Assembly: GCF_016907715.1 (NCBI RefSeq)
Contig: NZ_JAFBCM010000001.1
Span: 6,324,001-6,388,000 of the forward strand
DNA: 64,000 nucleotides
DNA from: Tenggerimyces flavus
Lineage (GTDB): Bacteria > Actinomycetota > Actinomycetes > Propionibacteriales > Actinopolymorphaceae
Direction: 5' to 3'
The notes under the pieces were generated by a model. The model saw nothing but the letters and a program-made list of their open reading frames with translations. It did not search any database and was not told where the DNA came from. Position numbers and translations under genes: made by a program. Below are positions 59,385-64,000 of this stretch, in pieces. Numbering within the stretch: position 1 is the first letter of the stretch; each line of letters starts with the position of its first letter.

Positions 59385-59459
59385 GTGATCATGTACGTGA
59401 TCATGAAGCTGGAGCCCCTCTATGCGCCGCTCAGCCTTCATGATCACGTTCATGATCAC
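59385..59459. repeat. Palindrome family C, unit C2
   Basis: The arms of 24 bp (GTGATCATGTACGTGATCAT plus GAAG) pair with one mismatch around a 27-nt loop that is unrelated to the C1 loop. Confidence 0.9.
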
Positions 59460-59479
59460 CGGGCACCGGCCTCGAGCGT

Positions 59480-59504
59480 TTGAATGAAGGGCACCTTCAT
59501 TCAA
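59480..59504. repeat. Palindrome family B, unit B7
   Basis: TTGAATGAAGG, loop GCA, CCTTCATTCAA: perfect arms with the GAATGAAGG variant, as in B3/B4. Confidence 0.9.
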
Positions 59505-59513
59505 TAGGTTGAG

Positions 59514-59530
59514 ATGAAGGTGCCCTTCAT
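59514..59530. repeat. Palindrome family B, unit B8 (shortened)
   Basis: ATGAAGG, loop TGC, CCTTCAT: only the 7-bp inner arms remain paired. Its left flank (GAG) and right flank (AAG) no longer match. Partner of B7, 9 bp away. Confidence 0.85.
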
Positions 59531-59547
59531 AAGAAACCGGTCGGCTC

Positions 59548-59576
59548 TTGACGATCCACCTCGCCATGGTTAAACG
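59548..59576 (+). promoter_or_regulatory. Likely promoter of the LacI gene
   Basis: TTGACG and TAAACG are 17 bp apart. Initiation about 7 nt after the -10 would fall on the A of the ATG at 59584, giving a leaderless mRNA. No ribosome site is present. A TATAAC at 59577 is an alternative -10. Confidence 0.55.
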
Positions 59577-59586
59577 TATAACCATG
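59565..59586. promoter_or_regulatory. LacI-type operator overlapping promoter and start codon
   Basis: A 22-bp palindrome, CATGGTTAAAC followed by GTATAACCATG, with a single mismatched pair and a central CG as in LacI/GalR operators. It covers the -10 region and the ATG at 59584, so the regulator probably represses itself and the downstream importer. Confidence 0.75.
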
Positions 59587-60597
59587 CAGCAGCGGACCGG
59601 CCGGCCCACGTCGCGCGATGTCGCGGCGCTGGCGGGCGTGTCCGTGGCGACCGTCTCCTACGTGCTCACCGGCCGCGCGACGAAGGTCGGCGCCGAGACG
59701 AGGCAGCGGGTGCTGGAGGCCGCCCGGCAGCTGGACTACGCGCCGAACCAGTCCGCTCGCAGCCTCCGCCGCAGGAAGACCGAGCGCATCTGCCTGGTCG
59801 TCGGCTCGATCGGCGTTCCCGCGTACGACCAGCTCGCCCGCGAGCTGCACGACAAGGCCGACGAAGAGGGGCATGGGGTTCTGACGATCGTCGTCAACAA
59901 CGCCCAGCGCGCCGCGCAGACGATCGAGCTCCTCCACCAACGCATCGCCGACGGGGCGGTGATCGCGAGCTCGGTGCCGTTCCTCGACGGCGACGCCCTC
60001 CGCGCCCTCGCCCGCAGCGGGCTGCCGCTCGTGGTGATGAGCAACGAGCTCGAGCCGGAGGGTTTCGACGTCGTTCGCGCCCCCGAGCGGCCGGCCTGCA
60101 CCGAGGCGGTCGACCACCTGTTCGCGATCGGCCGGAAGCGGGTCGCGTACGTCGGCCACCACCGCGAGGTCTCCGGCGACTCGGGCAACCACGAACGGCT
60201 CGCCGCGTACGAGGACTCGATCCAACGGCACGGCGCCAAGCGGATCGTCGTCGACGGCGCGGACGACCGCGTCGTCGCCTACCGTGCCGTCGAGAATCTC
60301 CTGCGACAGAAGGACAAACCCGACGCGATCTTCGCCGCCTCCGACCGCGCCGCGATCAGCGCTATCTGGGCGGCGCGCGACGCCGGCCTCGCCGTCCCGA
60401 CCGACCTCGCCGTCGTCGGCGTCGGCAACCTCGAGGACGGCCTGATCACCAAGCCACCGCTCAGTACGGTCGGCCCTCCCCAGCTCGACTTCAGCGCCAC
60501 CACCTCGATGCTGTTCGAACGCCTCGCCGCGACCGACCCACCGGCAGGCCGCGAGGTGACGACGCCCTGGTCGTTCATCCAACGCGAGTCCGCCTAG
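59584..60597 (+). CDS. LacI-family sugar-responsive regulator
   Basis: 337 residues from the ATG at 59584; the ATG at 59566 and TTG at 59548 fall in the promoter/operator. HTH: PTSRDVAALAGVSVATVSYVLTGRATKVGAETRQRVLEAARQLDYAPNQSARSLR, including the hinge helix. The periplasmic-binding-like effector domain (about 60-330) ends PPLSTVGPPQLDFSATTSMLFERL. First in line with an ABC sugar importer and a sulfatase, so it likely senses a sugar from a sulfated glycan. Confidence 0.93.
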   Translation: MQQRTGRPTSRDVAALAGVSVATVSYVLTGRATKVGAETRQRVLEAARQLDYAPNQSARSLRRRKTERICLVVGSIGVPAYDQLARELHDKADEEGHGVLTIVVNNAQRAAQTIELLHQRIADGAVIASSVPFLDGDALRALARSGLPLVVMSNELEPEGFDVVRAPERPACTEAVDHLFAIGRKRVAYVGHHREVSGDSGNHERLAAYEDSIQRHGAKRIVVDGADDRVVAYRAVENLLRQKDKPDAIFAASDRAAISAIWAARDAGLAVPTDLAVVGVGNLEDGLITKPPLSTVGPPQLDFSATTSMLFERLAATDPPAGREVTTPWSFIQRESA

Positions 60598-60607
60598 GAG
60601 TCAGCCC

Positions 60608-61882
60608 ATGACCACCACGAGACGCGATCTGCTCCGACTCGCTGGCCTCGCCGGCGTCGCCGCCGCGGCAGCGGCCTGCGCCGGGGCGCCGAAGGACCCG
60701 ACCACGAGCGGAGGTGGCGACGCCAAGACGTTCAGTGTGTACTGGAACGCCGGCCACGCGTACAAGGCGTACGACAAGGTCATCGCCGAGTTCGAGAAGG
60801 CGCACGGCGTCACCGTCAACCTGAACAAGCAGCAGTGGCCCGACCTGCGGACGCGCCTGCTCGCCGACTTCGCGTCCGGCAACGTCCCCGACGTCGTCGA
60901 GGAGCCCGGCGGCTGGGTACAGGAGTTCGCGATCTCCGGCGACGCCCGCCCGCTGCAGGAGTACGTCGACGAGGACGGCGAGAAGATCGGCTTCCCGCAG
61001 GACTGGCAACCCGGAACGGTCGACCGCAACTCCTTCGAGGGCAAGGTGTACGGCGTCCAGCTGCACTACACCTGCACGCTTCTCCTGTACAACAAGGCGA
61101 TGCTCACCGCTGCCGGTGTCGAGCCGCCGACGACCTGGAACGACTTCCTCACTGTGGCGAAGAAGCTCACCAAGGACGGCGTGCACGGAGTCGCGCTCAA
61201 CCAGGACGCCGGTTACAGCTGGCCGTGGCTGCTGCAGAACGCGGTCAAGTACTACGACCCCGACAGCAAGCAGGTCCTCGCGCCGAACGAGGCCGCGGTC
61301 GAAGCCCTGCAGTTCCAGGCGGATCTCGTGCACAAACACAAGGTCTCCCCCGTTCCGACGCCCGGCACCGACTACTCCGGCCCGCAGAAGCTGCTGAGCG
61401 CCAACCGCGCCGCGATGATCCTCACCGGCCCGTGGGACCTGGCGCCGATCGCGCAGACCAGCCCCGACCTCGAGCTCGGCATCGCAGTTCCCCTGCACCA
61501 CAAGACGCAGGCGACGATCTCGGCCGGCACCAGCCTGTTCGTTCCGGCCAAGGCGAAGAACCCCGAGCTGTCGTGGGACTTCATCAAGCGCATCACCGCC
61601 CTGGAGGTCGAACGTGCCGCCACGAAGGAGGTCGGCATGCTGATGCCGCGCCGCTCGTGGGCGCAGCAGCCCGAGGTCAAGAACGACGAACGCTACAAGG
61701 CGTTCTCGCAGTCGTTCCCGTTCGCGGAGGACTCGAGCGCGGAGCTCCGGCTCACCGGCAAGAGCGGCGAGATCGGCGAGCTGTACAAGACGCTCTACCA
61801 GAGCGTGGTGATGCGGAACGAGCCCGCCGCGAAGGCCGTGCCGACGTTCGTCGAAGCAGCCAAGAAGGTGCTCGGAAGCTAG
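60608..61882 (+). CDS. Extracellular sugar-binding lipoprotein of an ABC importer
   Basis: 424 residues. A twin-arginine start (TTTRRDLLRLAGLAGV) leads to a lipobox with Cys24 (AAAC), so it is a Tat-type lipoprotein anchored outside the membrane. Family 1 solute-binding pattern: FSVYWNAGHAYKAYDKVIAEFEKAHGVTVNLNKQQWPDLRTRLLADFASGNVPDVVEEPGGW, then YNKAMLTAAGVEPPTTWNDFLTVAKKLT and AMILTGPWDLAPI. Delivers a mono- or oligosaccharide to the two permeases that follow. No ATPase is present, so a shared MsiK-type ATPase is expected. Confidence 0.93.
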   Translation: MTTTRRDLLRLAGLAGVAAAAAACAGAPKDPTTSGGGDAKTFSVYWNAGHAYKAYDKVIAEFEKAHGVTVNLNKQQWPDLRTRLLADFASGNVPDVVEEPGGWVQEFAISGDARPLQEYVDEDGEKIGFPQDWQPGTVDRNSFEGKVYGVQLHYTCTLLLYNKAMLTAAGVEPPTTWNDFLTVAKKLTKDGVHGVALNQDAGYSWPWLLQNAVKYYDPDSKQVLAPNEAAVEALQFQADLVHKHKVSPVPTPGTDYSGPQKLLSANRAAMILTGPWDLAPIAQTSPDLELGIAVPLHHKTQATISAGTSLFVPAKAKNPELSWDFIKRITALEVERAATKEVGMLMPRRSWAQQPEVKNDERYKAFSQSFPFAEDSSAELRLTGKSGEIGELYKTLYQSVVMRNEPAAKAVPTFVEAAKKVLGS

Positions 61883-61884
61883 GC

Positions 61885-62751
61885 ATGCGCTCGCTCAACC
61901 GACGCTACGCCGTCACCGCGTACCTGTTCCTGCTGCCCGCGGTGGTGTTTTTCGGCATCTTCTTCTACCTGCCGATCGCGAACATCCTCTCCACCGGCAC
62001 GCAGACCGGTCCGCAGGCGAACGTGCCTGCCGGAATCGACAACTACGTCAAGGCGTTCGGCGACGCCGCGATGCACAACTCGTTCAAGGTCACGCTGATC
62101 TTCGCCGTCGCGACGACCGTCGGCTCGATCGTGCTCGGCCTCGGGCTCGCGCTGCTGCTCGACCGTCCGCTCAAGGGACGCGTGGTGTTCCGCGCCGCGC
62201 TGCTCGTCCCGTACCTCACGTCGGTCGCGATCGTCGGCCTGCTGTGGCGCAACATCCTCGACCCACAGCTCGGCATCCTCAACCGGCTCCTCGACAGCGC
62301 CGGCCTCCCCCAGCAGCAGTGGCTCAACACCCACCCGCTCGCGACGATCGTCGCGGTGACGCTGTGGCAGCACGTCGGCTACACGATGGTGCTGTTTCTC
62401 GCTGGCCTGCAAGGGATTCCGGAGACGTACGCCGAGGCGGCCAAGATCGACGGTGCCAGCCCTTCGCAGCAGTTCTGGAGGATCACGCTTCCGCTGCTCG
62501 CACCGACCACGCTGTTCGTCTCGGTGATGTCGGTGATCTCCGGCCTGCAGGCGTTCGGACAGGCGTACATCATCACCGGCGGCGGTCCGGCGAACCAGAC
62601 CGACCTGTACGTGTTCCACGTCTTCAACGTCGCCTTCACCTCGCGCGACTTCGGCTACTCCTCCGCGCTGTCGTTCCTGCTGCTGATCGTGATCGTGCTG
62701 TTCACCACACTGCAGCTGCGCGCTGGCCGGCGAGCGGAGGTGCAGTACTAG
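61885..62751 (+). CDS. Sugar ABC transporter permease (MalF type)
   Basis: 288 residues with six membrane helices. The cytoplasmic EAA loop is TYAEAAKIDGASPSQQFWRITLPLLAPTT, contacting the ATPase. FFYLPIANILSTG at the first helix is common in this family. Two bases separate it from the binding-protein stop, and the stop is followed directly by the next permease ATG. Confidence 0.94.
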   Translation: MRSLNRRYAVTAYLFLLPAVVFFGIFFYLPIANILSTGTQTGPQANVPAGIDNYVKAFGDAAMHNSFKVTLIFAVATTVGSIVLGLGLALLLDRPLKGRVVFRAALLVPYLTSVAIVGLLWRNILDPQLGILNRLLDSAGLPQQQWLNTHPLATIVAVTLWQHVGYTMVLFLAGLQGIPETYAEAAKIDGASPSQQFWRITLPLLAPTTLFVSVMSVISGLQAFGQAYIITGGGPANQTDLYVFHVFNVAFTSRDFGYSSALSFLLLIVIVLFTTLQLRAGRRAEVQY

Positions 62752-63558
62752 ATGCGACGCGCCCTCACCTACGCAGCGCTCGGCCTGGTCTGCGCGATCA
62801 CGGTCGTTCCCCTGCTCTACATGCTCTCGCTGTCCCTGCAGACCGAGGCCGAGACGCTCGCCGCCGACCCGGTGCTGCTCCCGTCGGACCCGCAGTTCGG
62901 CAACTACGCAACGCTGTTCGAGCGCGCTCCGTTCGGCAACTTCATCGTCAACAGCCTCGTTGTCGCGGGCGGCATCACGATCGCGCACCTGGTGTTCGAC
63001 CCGCTCGTCGGGTACGCGTTCGCGAAGTTCCGATTCCCCTTGCGCAACACGCTGTTCGTGCTGCTGCTCGCGACCCTGATGGTGCCGTTCTTCGTCCGGA
63101 TGATCCCGCTGTACGTGATGATGGCCAACCTGGGTTGGCTGAACAGCTACCAGGCACTGATCACGCCGTTCCTCATGGACGCGTTCGGCATCTTCCTCAT
63201 GCGCCAGTTCATCCAACCGATCCCCGACGACCTCATCGCCGCGGCGCGCATCGACGGCGCGAGCGAGTTCCGCATCTACCTGCGGATCATCCTGCCGCAG
63301 GTACGGCCGGCGCTCGCGGTGCTCGGGCTGTTCACGTTCGTCTTCCAGTGGAATGAGTTCCTCTGGCCGCTGGTCGCGACGACGACCGAGAACATGCGCA
63401 CGATCCCGGTCGGGCTCACGCTGTTCAACCAGGAGTACTTCACGCTCTGGCACCTCACCGCGGCGGGCTCGGTGATCCTGTTCGTCCCGACCGCGTTGCT
63501 GTTCCTGTTCAGCCAGCGATACCTCGTTCGCGGCATCACGTTGACCGGACTCAAGTAG
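62752..63558 (+). CDS. Sugar ABC transporter permease (MalG type)
   Basis: 268 residues with six membrane helices. EAA loop: DDLIAAARIDGASEFRIYLRIILPQVRPALA. MVPFFVRMIPLYVMMANLGWLNSYQALITPFLMDAFGIFLMRQF and FQWNEFLWPLVATTTENMRTIPVGL are typical of MalG-type partners. Starts on the base after the stop of the first permease. Confidence 0.94.
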   Translation: MRRALTYAALGLVCAITVVPLLYMLSLSLQTEAETLAADPVLLPSDPQFGNYATLFERAPFGNFIVNSLVVAGGITIAHLVFDPLVGYAFAKFRFPLRNTLFVLLLATLMVPFFVRMIPLYVMMANLGWLNSYQALITPFLMDAFGIFLMRQFIQPIPDDLIAAARIDGASEFRIYLRIILPQVRPALAVLGLFTFVFQWNEFLWPLVATTTENMRTIPVGLTLFNQEYFTLWHLTAAGSVILFVPTALLFLFSQRYLVRGITLTGLK

Positions 63559-63572
63559 GAAAGGCCGTCCAC

Positions 63573-64000
63573 ATGCGGGGAGAACGCCCGAACGTCATCG
63601 TCGTGTTCACCGACCAGCAGCGGTGGGACACGACCGGGGTGCACGGCAACCCGCTCGACCTCACACCGAACTTCGACGCGATGGCACGGTCCGGAACGCA
63701 CGTCACGCAGGCGTTCACCCCCCAGCCGGTCTGCGCTCCGGCGCGGGCGGCGATCCAGACCGGGCGCTACCCGACCGCGACGGGCACGTACCGCAACGGG
63801 ATCCCGTTGGCAGCCGAGAACCGCACGCTGGCGCACTGTTTCGGCGACGCCGGCTACGCGACGGGCTACCTCGGCAAGTGGCATCTCGCCGACCAGGAGC
63901 CCGTCCCCGCCGACCAACGCGGCGGCTACCAGAGCTGGCTCGGCGCGAACGTGCTCGAGTTCACCTCCGACGCGTACCGCACGATCGTGTTCGACGAGGA
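63573..64000 (+). CDS. Sulfatase, N-terminal part (runs off the window)
   Basis: 142 residues are visible; the 3' end lies outside. The formylglycine motif CAPAR (Cys54, in PVCAPARAAIQTGRYP) marks a type I sulfatase, with Asp14 in VFTDQQRWDTTG and YLGKWHLAD as further active-site segments. There is no signal peptide, so desulfation may be cytoplasmic after uptake. It follows the permeases by 14 nt with an AGGAAAGG ribosome site. The operon suggests use of a sulfated sugar. A phosphonate monoester hydrolase-like activity is a possible alternative in this fold. Confidence 0.9.
   Translation, partial: MRGERPNVIVVFTDQQRWDTTGVHGNPLDLTPNFDAMARSGTHVTQAFTPQPVCAPARAAIQTGRYPTATGTYRNGIPLAAENRTLAHCFGDAGYATGYLGKWHLADQEPVPADQRGGYQSWLGANVLEFTSDAYRTIVFDE

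Larger units (their letters stand above)
58765..59583. other. Gene-free repeat hotspot between phnM and the LacI gene
   Basis: About 820 bp with no convincing ORF. In order it holds A3, a deletion form of B, C1, B5, B6, a long imperfect inverted repeat, C2, B7, B8, then the LacI promoter and operator. Short ORFs running through it follow the palindromes and have no codon or homology support. Confidence 0.85.

Noticed and set aside
58886-59459. Insertion sequence bounded by the C units as terminal inverted repeats
   Set aside because: The about 400 bp between them encode no transposase, and no target duplication is visible.
58765-59547. CRISPR array
   Set aside because: The repeats are palindromic, of different families and unevenly spaced, with no constant spacer length and no cas genes.
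59034-59609. 191-codon minus-strand ORF and several shorter ORFs in the repeat hotspot
   Set aside because: They translate palindromes and the LacI promoter, with no consistent codon bias, ribosome site or recognisable domain.

Overview
The window is GC-rich, densely packed DNA from a high-GC Gram-positive bacterium. GTG starts, 1-4 nt start/stop overlaps, a furA-katG pair, Streptomyces-type PHO boxes and a cytoplasmic Rne/Rng RNase with Arg/Ala/Pro-rich arms all point to Actinobacteria. Gene content and the frequent GTACG usage suggest a soil Propionibacteriales-like lineage (Kribbella or Actinopolymorpha type), but the genus is inference. I see no phage, transposase, integrase, tRNA, rRNA or CRISPR array.

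Layout. 1-2.6 kb: end of a sugar-isomerase/GMC-oxidoreductase/beta-propeller operon that may handle glycosides. 2.6-5.9 kb: furA-katG peroxide defence and a VOC protein. 5.9-11.5 kb: HTH regulators, a secreted SH3-like protein, an O-methyltransferase, and an aldo/keto reductase divergent from an AraC regulator. 11.5-19.7 kb: a MerR gene coupled to a VIT/vWA protein, a secreted S8-peptidase-like protein lacking its catalytic domain, and a TetR/MMPL efflux pair with two palindromic operators. 19.8-27.4 kb: housekeeping rne-rplU-rpmA-obg-proB. 27.4-30.1 kb: a hydrolase, a PIG-V-like membrane protein and a GNAT gene inserted between two normally adjacent genes (TIGR03960 radical SAM and DUF2344). 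32.2-35.0 kb: thiE, TPP riboswitch, thiO-thiS-thiG. 35.0-39.5 kb: small enzymes. 39.5-47.3 kb: complete kdpFABCDE high-affinity K+ system. 47.3-58.8 kb: phosphonate utilisation, with the phnD-phnC-phnE importer on the minus strand and phnF-G-H-I-J-K-L-M (C-P lyase) on the plus strand. 59.6-64 kb: LacI, sugar ABC importer and the start of a sulfatase.

Regulation is unusually readable. PHO-box-like 11-nt repeats lie upstream of both phnD and phnF, so the importer and the C-P lyase are probably co-induced by phosphate starvation. phnF and the LacI gene each carry a palindrome covering the start codon, as expected for leaderless, autorepressed genes. Three CGTCAAG repeats with an exact 11-bp period precede kdp. 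Three CTGGAC repeats with an exact 10-bp period precede an HTH gene. TetR has two operators 26 bp apart.

The least explained content is intergenic. At least four families of palindromic repeats occur only between genes: A (GGGTCGGGGGCACC hairpins), B (ATGAAGGGCACCTTCAT hairpins, often in opposed pairs), C (GTGATCATG double repeats forming long stems) and D (about 140-bp units with a GGGGCCAATGATCATGT palindrome between convergent genes). They accumulate at 29.85-30.14 kb and above all at 58.78-59.53 kb, where A, B and C are interleaved around another long inverted repeat in about 0.8 kb without a gene. I do not recognise these families.
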